A stretch of DNA of 64,000 nt, from NCBI RefSeq assembly GCF_900113005.1, contig NZ_FONW01000003.1, positions 124,001-188,000 of the forward strand, read 5' to 3'. Positions 1 to 8,299 of the stretch are shown here, one piece after another. Below the pieces are notes generated by a model that was not told the origin of the DNA, searched no databases, and worked only from the letters and a program-made list of their open reading frames with translations. The first letter of the stretch is position 1; every line of letters begins with the position of its first letter. This DNA comes from Sunxiuqinia elliptica (GTDB lineage Bacteria; Bacteroidota; Bacteroidia; Bacteroidales; Prolixibacteraceae). The position numbers and the translations under genes were made by a program.

Positions 1-347
1 GGATGAAGAAAAACGGGGAGGCAATTCACGATTGTGGTTATGCTGGCTTGGATGAACAGAATTGGGGATACTTTACTAAAAGCAGAACCAGTGGTAAAAC
101 TTACCTGTTGGTTACCAATGTGCCGGTTACAGGTGGTTTAACGGTAAAGGTTCCTAAAGACAAGGAAATCGCGAAGGTTTACCCACTTGCTTCGCCCAAT
201 CAATCACTGAAGTTGGAAAAAACAGGCAAGTATGATTATTTCGTCCGCCTGAATGAAAAGAATACGGATTCGATCGCAGTATTTGTTTTGGAATACAAAG
301 GAGATGGCGAATCAGGTTCTTACGATTTCCAGGAACCAAAGATTTGA
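1..347 (+). CDS. C-terminal end of a GH29-like alpha-L-fucosidase (partial)
   Basis: The gene enters from the left edge and only its last 114 or so residues are present. It reads through an NGEAI motif followed by a beta-sandwich-like stretch (WGYFTKSRTSGKTYLLVTNV, then VFVLEY near the end). This is the pattern of the C-terminal beta domain of GH29 alpha-L-fucosidases, where the segment after the TIM barrel begins with NGEAIY. No catalytic residues are inside the window, so activity cannot be judged. The Met at position 3 is internal to this domain and is not a credible start. A good terminator follows about 55 bp downstream, so this is the last gene of its transcription unit. The assignment rests on the C-terminal motif only; another exported glycosidase with a similar beta domain is the alternative. 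Confidence 0.7.
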   Translation, partial: MKKNGEAIHDCGYAGLDEQNWGYFTKSRTSGKTYLLVTNVPVTGGLTVKVPKDKEIAKVYPLASPNQSLKLEKTGKYDYFVRLNEKNTDSIAVFVLEYKGDGESGSYDFQEPKI

Positions 348-403
348 TGAGATTAAAAACGAAAGGTTAATTTTTCGAATCTAAATAAGATTTCTTTATA
401 GAG

Positions 404-439
404 TCCGGCTAACACGTTTACGGTTAGTCGGATTTTTTT
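404..439 (+). terminator. Rho-independent terminator after the GH29-like gene
   Basis: A 10-bp stem (404-413 with 423-432, one G-U pair) with a 9-nt loop is followed by seven T residues. It ends the unit coming from the left edge. The remaining 255 bp up to the next gene (440-695) hold no ORF or convincing structure I could recognise. Confidence 0.85.
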
Positions 440-695
440 GTCTTTGTTTTCTTGATTTCCACAGAGGATGAGTGTTTATGATTTTACTGAGAAGAGGAAA
501 GCTCAATTGGTTCTGTCCAAAAAACTTTCAAAAGTTGATGTTAGTAAGTTGTTCCTGTTTTCGCAGCTTTTGGGCTGTGGGTAATGTTCCCTTTTATTAT
601 ATTTACAGTTTAATTTGAAGAAATGCCTTTTTTCTGATTTTTTTAAAGCGGATCAGCGAATCGAGGCGAACAGATTTCTTTAGAATAAACTAGAC

Positions 696-3011
696 TTGGA
701 ACAGTTGAACCATAGAATACCAGCATATAAAAACCTTCTCAGCCTATTGTTTTTAGTACTACCACTAGTTCTAAAAGCTGAAATTGTAAAATTCGATGCA
801 TTATCGGACAGTTTACGCCGAGACCTCAGGCTGAATTCATTCTTATTAGTTGATCATCATGCTTTTGAAGAAAGCGACATGGATAAACTCTTTGCCGCCC
901 AAATACCGTTGGCGTTTCAAATCGACAGTGCGAATAGCTCTTTTTTGGAGAACAAGCTTAGCCGTTCGCTCCCACAACAGAAGCTAATCCCGGTTATTGC
1001 GGATTTTGAACTTTCTTTTTCAACGTCGAACAAGCTTGTTGTGATCACTCCTGATCAGTTGGATCAAATGAGTTTAAAACAATGGGAAAAAGATACCTTA
1101 ACACATCAAAAGGCCTTTACAATACATGAACTGCTCCAATTAAGAATCGATCATCAAACAGAAGGGGCGTTGGCTAGTTTGATGAAACTGTGGCGTTTAT
1201 CCGGGAAAATGCCAAACTTCCTTTCAGCGAACTATGCTGATTGGGAACAAACGGCAGACTTGGTGACAGCATTAAATAAACACCCAAAGATTTTCGGTGT
1301 TGTTTTAGATGGTGAAAAGCCGCTGGAAAATGTCAACTGGAAAGGATATCCAGGACGGAATACCAATGGTTGTTTTAGTTTCCCAATTCCAGCAGGTGGA
1401 GTCAACAATCTGGTTCCGTACAAAGCGGGGTATCAGTTTTCTCCAGATATCATTATGGATTCTCCGGTCAATTTGCATTTTCCAAAGCTTTTTAAAGCTG
1501 TAAAATTAGCGGCCGATTACGGCTTAACGGATCATTTCATTTTCAAAAATGGGGAGATCTACAACACAAAGCGCCCAGATAATGAAGACATTCTGAATCA
1601 TGGTGTTCGGTTTGTTGAAGACCCGGAAAGGGGAGGAGTCGCCTGGTTTGAAGATCGGGCTTATCTTGATGCCGGTATTCAAAGTCGAACAATTCTGCAT
1701 CCAAACTTCACGATTACAGCTTGGATTAAACCAACGGAGCTGGATAATAACAACAGTATCTTAGGGAAGGGACGTGATTTTGTCATGAAACTCCATGATG
1801 GCGGTTTAACTTATACCATGCAAGGAGTAAAAGACTATTGGAATAAAAACGTGAAGATTCCTGTAGATCAATGGACTTTTATCGGCTTGGTTCATTCAGA
1901 ATACAACAATCAAATCAGTTTCTATGTCAATGGGGAATTGGTGGGGCAAGAACAATTGGTTCATCCATATAAAGAATCGGATTACACGTTACTGATTGGT
2001 AATAATTTGTGGGAAGAATTCTTTGTGGGATACATGGATGAGGTAAAGATATGGGAGCGTGAGTTGAGTGATGCTGAGATGTTGGAACAATATACGGGAA
2101 CTCAGGTTGAACCAAAAAGATATGCCTATTATTGGGCTTGGGCGGCCCTGTTTTTCCTGGTTCTTTGGATTTTATTCCGCAACTATATTCGGGTACGCCA
2201 ACAATTACTAAAACGAAGAGAAAAACACAGCAAGGAAGAACCCCAGTTGGTCATACCTGAACCATCCCAGACGTTTCAGGAAAAAGTTAGCTTTTTTGGC
2301 GGACTGAAATTGATCAATGAAACCAATGAAAACCTTGCGTTAAAACTATCGCCCAAGCTTAAGCAGCTATTTATCCTGATCTTTTTGCATAGTGTTGATG
2401 GACAGCAAGGAATCTCAACCAAACAGCTTTCCGGTATTTTATGGCCAGGGATGAGCCCGCAAAAAGCCAAGAATACCCGTGGAACCAATATCCAAAACCT
2501 GAAAACCGTATTGGCATCCTGTTCTCATATTCGCCTGGTTTTTCAAAATAAACTTTGGTTTTTGGAAATTGATGAGCCTTGCTATTCAGATTATGCCGAT
2601 GCATTGTGTCGCGTACGAAGATTGGAACAAGCAAACGACTTGAGTGCAATAGAAACCGAACTTCCTCGTTTGCTGGCCATTCTGAAAAAAGGCTCCTTGC
2701 TACCAAATATGAACGAGTCGTGGCTGGATCCGTACATCAGTAGAACAAGCGATCGGATTATTGATTTAGGAATAAAACTTTTCCAACTACTGGATCAGAA
2801 AAAACATGCCGATTTAATCTACGAGGTGGCCGAGGTCATTAGCTTGCACGATCCACTAAACGAACCGGCTCTGCAGAAAAAATTGAATATCCTAACTCAG
2901 GACGGCAAGCTGGGATTGGCTCGTTCCGTTTACGATCATTTCAAAAAACTGTATTTTGAAATGTACCAGGAAGACTACCCTAAAGACTTCAAAATTTTAA
3001 CCAGTCGATAA
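696..3011 (+). CDS. Membrane-tethered regulator: LamG ectodomain, TM helix, SARP-like winged helix with BTAD-like tail
   Basis: 771 residues. The start is a TTG; it is the only start giving a full signal peptide (about residues 1-28, hydrophobic core LLSLLFLVLPLVL). Residues about 30-310 are an extracytoplasmic region I do not recognise. Residues about 312-470 form a LamG/concanavalin-like domain (FTITAWIKP, WTFIGLVH, ISFYVNGELVG, YMDEVKIWERELSDAE). One transmembrane helix lies at about 476-497, followed by a basic stop-transfer patch. The cytoplasmic part (about 535-625) looks like the winged-helix domain of SARP-type activators (LSPKLKQLFILIFLHS, LWPGMSPQKAKNTRGTNIQNLK), with a helical BTAD-like tail to 771. 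The layout implies sensing outside the membrane and DNA binding from the membrane-bound form or after proteolytic release. It stands alone between a fucosidase and an oxidoreductase. Target and ligand are unknown; the DNA-binding call rests on recognised family pattern. Confidence 0.7.
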   Translation: MEQLNHRIPAYKNLLSLLFLVLPLVLKAEIVKFDALSDSLRRDLRLNSFLLVDHHAFEESDMDKLFAAQIPLAFQIDSANSSFLENKLSRSLPQQKLIPVIADFELSFSTSNKLVVITPDQLDQMSLKQWEKDTLTHQKAFTIHELLQLRIDHQTEGALASLMKLWRLSGKMPNFLSANYADWEQTADLVTALNKHPKIFGVVLDGEKPLENVNWKGYPGRNTNGCFSFPIPAGGVNNLVPYKAGYQFSPDIIMDSPVNLHFPKLFKAVKLAADYGLTDHFIFKNGEIYNTKRPDNEDILNHGVRFVEDPERGGVAWFEDRAYLDAGIQSRTILHPNFTITAWIKPTELDNNNSILGKGRDFVMKLHDGGLTYTMQGVKDYWNKNVKIPVDQWTFIGLVHSEYNNQISFYVNGELVGQEQLVHPYKESDYTLLIGNNLWEEFFVGYMDEVKIWERELSDAEMLEQYTGTQVEPKRYAYYWAWAALFFLVLWILFRNYIRVRQQLLKRREKHSKEEPQLVIPEPSQTFQEKVSFFGGLKLINETNENLALKLSPKLKQLFILIFLHSVDGQQGISTKQLSGILWPGMSPQKAKNTRGTNIQNLKTVLASCSHIRLVFQNKLWFLEIDEPCYSDYADALCRVRRLEQANDLSAIETELPRLLAILKKGSLLPNMNESWLDPYISRTSDRIIDLGIKLFQLLDQKKHADLIYEVAEVISLHDPLNEPALQKKLNILTQDGKLGLARSVYDHFKKLYFEMYQEDYPKDFKILTSR

Positions 3012-3162
3012 GCATTTTCGTTCAGCTAAAAGAATGCAATGAGCTCTTCAATCAAGAAACGGTTTCTCTGTTTTGTAAGGAGAGCTTTTTCGTCCGATTG
3101 AAGAAGAATATGCTAAAGGCTATTTTGAAAATTTAGCTTGACCAGCTTCGCTTATCTTGATC

Positions 3163-3198
3163 AAAACATGTTGTAGAAGCATGTTTTTACCTTTTTTC
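3163..3198 (+). terminator. Probable terminator after the LamG/SARP-like regulator
   Basis: An 8-bp stem (3163-3170 with 3180-3187) with a 9-nt loop is followed by a T-rich tract. It lies about 150 bp downstream of the regulator's stop codon. The rest of the 293-bp gap to the next gene shows no ORF. Confidence 0.55.
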
Positions 3199-3304
3199 TC
3201 TCGTGTTACCCCATTTATTACCCCTGTTGTTATACCCCAATGCCTTTATTTGGACTCCTGAAATTCAGATGATTTAATAATTACCAAATTCTATAATCTA
3301 ACGA

Positions 3305-4573
3305 ATGAGAAAAGAAATGAAGAATCGCCGGGATTTTCTTAAGAAATCCTTGATTGCAGCAGCTGGAATTACAATTATTCCAAGACACGTGCTTGGAGGA
3401 CCGGGCTATCTTGCTCCAAGTGACCAATTAACCAAAGCCATTATTGGAGTTGGAGGTATGGGACGTGGGCACATCGGTTACGAAGGAACTCGTGTGGTCG
3501 CGATGTGTGATGTTGATAAGAAGCACCTCGCTGATGCTGCAAAACTGGTTAAGCATGATGTGAAAACATTTACCGATTTCCGCGATGTATTGCAACTTCC
3601 TGAGGTCGATATCGTGCATATTGCAACACCTCCGCACTGGCATGGAATTATGTCGGTAATGGCTGCTGAAGCTGGTAAAGATGTGTGGTGTGAAAAACCA
3701 ATGACACGCACCATTGGAGAAGGAAAGCGTGTTGTTGAAGCGATCAACGCAACCGGACGTATGTTCCGCTTGAATACCTGGTTCCGTTTCAAAGACAATT
3801 TTTATGGTTTGAACACGCCTGTTAAACCGATTAAAAAAGCCGTTGAAAGCGGTGTTCTTGGATGGCCATTGAAAGTAACCATTAGTGGTGTTACTGGCTT
3901 TAACTGGAAATTCTACTGGGTTGGAAAGACCAATCTTCCGCCACAACCGGTTCCTGAAGAATTGGATTACGACATGTGGTTAGGACCTGCTCCTTACAAA
4001 CCTTACAGCCGTCACCGTGTTCACCAAACATTCCGTGGTTACTGGGATTACGATGGTGGTGGTTTAGGAGATATGGGACAGCACTACATCGACCCTGTTC
4101 AGTATTTCCTTGGAAAAGATAACACCAGCCCGGTAAAAGTTGAAGTGGATGCACCACAACAGCATTACGATGCAATCGGTACTTGGCGTAAAATCACGTT
4201 TACTTATGACGATGGTTGCCAAATCATTTTGGACGGTGAAAACAAAGACCAAAATGCCCCTTACATTGAAGGACCAAACGGTAAAATTTACAAAGGATTC
4301 AAATCAGACATTCCAGATTTGAAACGATTGATTGATACTTTACCTGATCCAGATCCTGAAATTACCACGTTCACTGAGTCTGTGAAGACGCGTAAGAAGT
4401 TTGCTTTGAACGAAGAAAACGGACACCGTTCGGCAACCATTGTGAACATGGGAATCATTGCATTGCGCTTAGGACGTACCTTGGAATATGATCCAGTAAA
4501 ACAGGAGTTCATCAACGATGATGAAGCCAATAGACTGATCAACCAACCAATGCGAGGAGAGTGGTCTATTTAA
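3305..4573 (+). CDS. Gfo/Idh/MocA-family oxidoreductase with Tat-type signal
   Basis: 422 residues. The N-terminus has a twin-arginine motif (NRRDFLKKSL) followed by an alanine-rich hydrophobic stretch, so export by Tat is likely; a second Met four codons in is an equally good start. A Rossmann fold follows (GVGGMGRGHIG), then the family's EKP motif (WCEKPMTRTI) and the C-terminal substrate-domain signature GGGLGDMGQHYIDP, which carries the conserved Asp and His. The family catalyses NAD(P)-dependent oxidation or reduction of sugars and cyclitols; exported members often act on glycoside hydroxyls. It lies 80 bp upstream of a DUF1080 protein, a frequent partner. The pairing suggests formation and cleavage of 3-keto-glycosides, which is inference. 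Substrate cannot be read from the sequence. Confidence 0.88.
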   Translation: MRKEMKNRRDFLKKSLIAAAGITIIPRHVLGGPGYLAPSDQLTKAIIGVGGMGRGHIGYEGTRVVAMCDVDKKHLADAAKLVKHDVKTFTDFRDVLQLPEVDIVHIATPPHWHGIMSVMAAEAGKDVWCEKPMTRTIGEGKRVVEAINATGRMFRLNTWFRFKDNFYGLNTPVKPIKKAVESGVLGWPLKVTISGVTGFNWKFYWVGKTNLPPQPVPEELDYDMWLGPAPYKPYSRHRVHQTFRGYWDYDGGGLGDMGQHYIDPVQYFLGKDNTSPVKVEVDAPQQHYDAIGTWRKITFTYDDGCQIILDGENKDQNAPYIEGPNGKIYKGFKSDIPDLKRLIDTLPDPDPEITTFTESVKTRKKFALNEENGHRSATIVNMGIIALRLGRTLEYDPVKQEFINDDEANRLINQPMRGEWSI

Positions 4574-4608
4574 TTCAATGAAGGAGTAATTTAAAAACAT
4601 CGTTCAAG

Positions 4609-4632
4609 GAAGGGCGTTTGTTTATACCCTTC
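4609..4632 (+). terminator. Weak hairpin between the oxidoreductase and the DUF1080 gene
   Basis: A 6-bp GAAGGG/CCCTTC stem with a 12-nt loop is followed by a short T run. It may act as an attenuator or partial terminator, or mean nothing; the two flanking genes still look co-transcribed. Confidence 0.25.
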
Positions 4633-4653
4633 TGATTTTAAATAAAATAAAGA

Positions 4654-7600
4654 ATGAAACATCGTTTTAAAATAATTATCACCGTATTGTTAGCCGCTTG
4701 GCTGGCAGTACCGACTTTTGCTCAGGATAAAAGAACGCTGGATACAAAAGTAGTTGACCTTTTGGCTCAGTTTCCAGCACAAAATACAAAGGAAACCAAC
4801 CGCCTGATGCTTGAAATCCTGGAGCTGGGCGCTACAGGCGTTGATCATTTCTGCGGAATGATTATTCCTCCTGGCACTGGCAATGATACGCAGGTACGCT
4901 ACGCTGTTGCTGAACTTGCTCAATATGCAGGTGCTCCAGGCAATGCCCGCGTGCAAGCCATGGTTGAAAAAGCATTGCTAAAAGCCATCGATAAAGCTAA
5001 TGATCGGGAAGTTAAAGCTTTCTTTATTCGCCGCTTAGCTTATTGTGGAGAGTCTGCTACAATTAAAGCACTTGAACAATACGTAAACGATGCAGACCTT
5101 TACGGTCCTGCCATAGCAACACTAACTTCACTGGGAACAGATGAGGCTGCAGCTGTTGTTTTGAATAACTTGGATGGTAAAAGTGGCATGCAGCAAGCTG
5201 TCATGGTTAAAGCACTTGGAACGTTGGCTTATAAACCAGCAGAAGCAAAGTTGATTAACTTGGTAGGTGCTGCCGAAGGCGAGACTTTAGATCAAACTTA
5301 CTGGGCATTGGCACAGATTGGCGGAAAAGCATCGGCTAAAGTATTTAAGAATGCTGCTAAAGGTTTTACCTATACGGTACCAAATGCCGAACGTGTAATG
5401 GCTTATTTGGATTACGCCACTCAACTAGCTGCTAACGGCGAAGTAAAGTTGAGTAATTCATTTGCTTCAAAAATTTTGAAAGACGCAACACAAGCAGACC
5501 AATTGCATTTCCGTTCAGCAGCCTTGAAAGTGCTGCAGAACAACCAGCAAGAAGGTGCTTTAAAATTGCTTCAAAAAGAACTGAATAATAGTGACAAAGC
5601 CTACCGTAATGCGGTTTTAACATTAGCACAGAATGGCCGTACGGCTTCTCAAGTTGATGCTTGGGTTGCTTACTTGCCCAAAGCTGCTCCTGAAACACAA
5701 GCTGAATTGTTGAACTTTTTAGCTGATGCTGATCAAAATAGCGTATTGGAATCAGCCATTAAGCCTTCACTTAATTCATCAGAATTAGTCGTTCGTCTGG
5801 CAGCAATCGAAGCTTTGGCACTGAACCAGGAGGAAAAAGCAGTTCCTGCATTATTGGCTCAGTTAGCAAAAGCAACCGACAAAGCAGAATTGGCTCAAGT
5901 GAAAACATCACTTTTGAATAGTTGTTCTGCTGATGAAACCAATTTGGTCGTTGATGCCATGGGCGAGTTAAATAGTGAGGCTAAAATTGTAGCCATTCAA
6001 GTATTGGGCGCTCGCAGAGCTTCAGCACACTTTGATGAAATTAAGAAGCTATGCCAATCAGCCTCGTCTGATGTAAAAGCAGAAGCCTATGCCGCATTGA
6101 AACTGGTTGCAGCCAATAACAATATTGGGGATTTGATTGGCTTGATAAAGTCAACAAACAATAAATCGGAAGTTACGGCCGTACAGCAAGCAATTGTTAA
6201 CTTATATCAAGCTGATAACAAGCCAGCGACTTCATATGTATTGAATGAAATGAAAGGGGCAGCTAAAGAAAAGCTGATTCCTGTTCTTCCTTTCTTGCAA
6301 GATAAAAATGCGTTGAAAAACGTAACCTCAATCCTAAAAAGTGGAAGCTCATCTGAGAAAGAGGCTGCTTTTGCTGCATTGATTAACTGGACATCGCCAG
6401 CCGCTTTGCCAGTGATGTTTGATGTCTTAATAAGCAATAGCTTCAAAGCTGAGCACGACGATGTGTTTAAAGCCTACGTAAAATTGGCACAGAACGGTCA
6501 AATTCCTGCTGACCAACGTTTACTCTGGTTGAAGAAAGCAATGGAACAAGCAAATAATGATCAGGAAAAAGGAATGATTATTCGTGCTGTTGGTTCTGTA
6601 AAGACATTCTTGTCGTTAGTTTTTGTTTCAGAGTATTTGGATGATAGCAAATTGGCTGGCGTAGCATCCATGTCGGCTATGCGAATTGCCTTGCCATCAG
6701 CTGGTGAAAACAATGGCCTGACTGGAGAATTTGTTCGCAAAGTATTGGAGAAAGTAAAAGCTGAGATTACTGGACCAGATAGCCAGTATTTCAAAATTGA
6801 CATTCAGGAATACTTGGATAAAATGCCTATGGAAACTGGCTATGTGTCTATTTTCAATGGAAAAGACCTTTCTGGCTGGCAAGGTTTGGTGAAAAATCCA
6901 ATTGCCCGCTCAAAAATGACTCCTGCCCAATTGGCAAAAGAGCAAGCTAAAGCTGATAAAAAGATGCACGAAAACTGGTCAGTAAAAGATGGATCAATCG
7001 TGTTCAATGGCAAAGGCGCTAACCTGTGTACTAAAAAAATGTACCGCGACTTCGAAATGATTGTCGACTGGAGAATTACCAAAGACGGTGACAGTGGAAT
7101 TTATCTTCGTGGAACTCCTCAAGTTCAGATTTGGGATACAGCTCGTGTTGATGTTGGTGCTCAAGTAGGTAGTGGAGGTTTGTACAACAACCAAAAGAAC
7201 CCTAGCAAGCCATTGGTTTTAGCTGACAATGCTATCGGTGACTGGAATACATTCTACATCAAAATGGTTGATGACAAAGTAACTGTTTATTTAAATGGGC
7301 AGTTAGTGGTTGACAATGTTACTTTGGAAAACTATTGGGATCGTAGCTTACCAATCTTCAGAGAAGAAGCAATTGAGCTTCAAGCACACGGTACTGACCT
7401 GGCTTTCCGTAACATTTATGTTCGTGAGTTGAGTCCTGCTACTGTTACGCTAACTGCTGAAGAAGAAGCTGACGGCTTTGAATTGCTATTCAACGGTGAA
7501 AACCTGGATAACTGGATTGGTAACAAAATCGACTATGTTGCAGAAAACGGGGAATTGGTTGTTCGTCCACAAAAGGGAAGCCGTGGTAACCTGTATACAG

Positions 7601-8052
7601 GAAAGGAATACTCAGATTTCATTTTCCGCTTTGAATTCCAATTAACAGAAGGAGCCAACAATGGTTTGGGAATTCATGCACCTCTGGAAGGTGACGTTGC
7701 TTACCTCGGAAAAGAATTGCAAATTTTAGATAATACGGCTGCTATTTATGCGAACTTGAAGCCTTATCAATACCACGGTTCAGTTTATGGTGTTATCACT
7801 GCCAAACGTGGATTTTTAAAGCCTCTTGGCGAATGGAACTACCAGGAAGTGATTGTAAAAGGTGATGATGTGAAAATTACCCTGAATGGCGAAGTGATCG
7901 TTGATGGCAACTTCAAAGAAGCTAGTAAAAACGGTACGCTTGACGGCAAAAACCACCCTGGGTTGAAACGTAATTCTGGTTACATCGGATTCTTGGGACA
8001 CGGTTCTCAATTGAAATTCCGCAACATTAGAATCAAAGATCTAGCAAAATAG
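4654..8052 (+). CDS. Large exported HEAT-repeat protein with two C-terminal DUF1080 (3-keto-disaccharide hydrolase-type) domains
   Basis: 1132 residues with a Sec signal peptide ending at FAQ. Residues about 30-700 are alpha-helical, alanine- and leucine-rich HEAT-like repeats. Two tandem LamG-fold DUF1080 domains follow. The first (about 725-930) begins SIFNGKDLSGWQGL and contains GDSGIYLRGTPQVQIWD. The second (about 940-1130) begins LLFNGENLDNWIG and contains GANNGLGIHAPLEGD. Members of this family (also named 3-keto-disaccharide hydrolase) cleave 3-oxo-glycosides. Carrying two copies on a long solenoid suggests a scaffold or two-substrate enzyme. It is encoded just downstream of a Gfo/Idh/MocA oxidoreductase, which could supply the keto-glycoside. 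The two DUF1080 domains differ clearly, so one may be a binding module. The domain call is solid; function is inferred. Confidence 0.85.
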   Translation: MKHRFKIIITVLLAAWLAVPTFAQDKRTLDTKVVDLLAQFPAQNTKETNRLMLEILELGATGVDHFCGMIIPPGTGNDTQVRYAVAELAQYAGAPGNARVQAMVEKALLKAIDKANDREVKAFFIRRLAYCGESATIKALEQYVNDADLYGPAIATLTSLGTDEAAAVVLNNLDGKSGMQQAVMVKALGTLAYKPAEAKLINLVGAAEGETLDQTYWALAQIGGKASAKVFKNAAKGFTYTVPNAERVMAYLDYATQLAANGEVKLSNSFASKILKDATQADQLHFRSAALKVLQNNQQEGALKLLQKELNNSDKAYRNAVLTLAQNGRTASQVDAWVAYLPKAAPETQAELLNFLADADQNSVLESAIKPSLNSSELVVRLAAIEALALNQEEKAVPALLAQLAKATDKAELAQVKTSLLNSCSADETNLVVDAMGELNSEAKIVAIQVLGARRASAHFDEIKKLCQSASSDVKAEAYAALKLVAANNNIGDLIGLIKSTNNKSEVTAVQQAIVNLYQADNKPATSYVLNEMKGAAKEKLIPVLPFLQDKNALKNVTSILKSGSSSEKEAAFAALINWTSPAALPVMFDVLISNSFKAEHDDVFKAYVKLAQNGQIPADQRLLWLKKAMEQANNDQEKGMIIRAVGSVKTFLSLVFVSEYLDDSKLAGVASMSAMRIALPSAGENNGLTGEFVRKVLEKVKAEITGPDSQYFKIDIQEYLDKMPMETGYVSIFNGKDLSGWQGLVKNPIARSKMTPAQLAKEQAKADKKMHENWSVKDGSIVFNGKGANLCTKKMYRDFEMIVDWRITKDGDSGIYLRGTPQVQIWDTARVDVGAQVGSGGLYNNQKNPSKPLVLADNAIGDWNTFYIKMVDDKVTVYLNGQLVVDNVTLENYWDRSLPIFREEAIELQAHGTDLAFRNIYVRELSPATVTLTAEEEADGFELLFNGENLDNWIGNKIDYVAENGELVVRPQKGSRGNLYTGKEYSDFIFRFEFQLTEGANNGLGIHAPLEGDVAYLGKELQILDNTAAIYANLKPYQYHGSVYGVITAKRGFLKPLGEWNYQEVIVKGDDVKITLNGEVIVDGNFKEASKNGTLDGKNHPGLKRNSGYIGFLGHGSQLKFRNIRIKDLAK

Positions 8053-8103
8053 AAAGCAAAAATTTAGTTCTCAAAGTAGAGTTATGTTTTAGGTAAATTT
8101 GAA

Positions 8104-8137
8104 GGGCCTGCAAGTAAAATTGCAGGTCCTTTTTTTT
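8104..8137 (+). terminator. Rho-independent terminator after the HEAT-DUF1080 gene
   Basis: A 10-bp stem (8104-8113 with 8120-8129, one G-U) with a 6-nt loop is followed by eight Ts. The rest of the gap up to 8300 shows only a weak ORF that I regard as chance. Confidence 0.9.
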
Positions 8138-8299
8138 ATGGTTAAAAGCGACGAAAATTCGTATATGAAAATAGAAAAGAATTCAAAGACTTTAGGAATA
8201 CGACAAAAAGGAAATTTGTTGTGCTCCCAAGCGCTTCTATTAATTGTATCAGAAGTAAACTTATTAGTAGAAGGATATAGCGATTTGATGTGTGATGAC

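Noticed and set aside
3428-3946. Long minus-strand ORF (172 codons) inside the Gfo/Idh gene
   Set aside because: It is fully antisense to a gene with clear family motifs, and its translation is rich in His, Ser and Asn with no domain pattern; it is a shadow frame.
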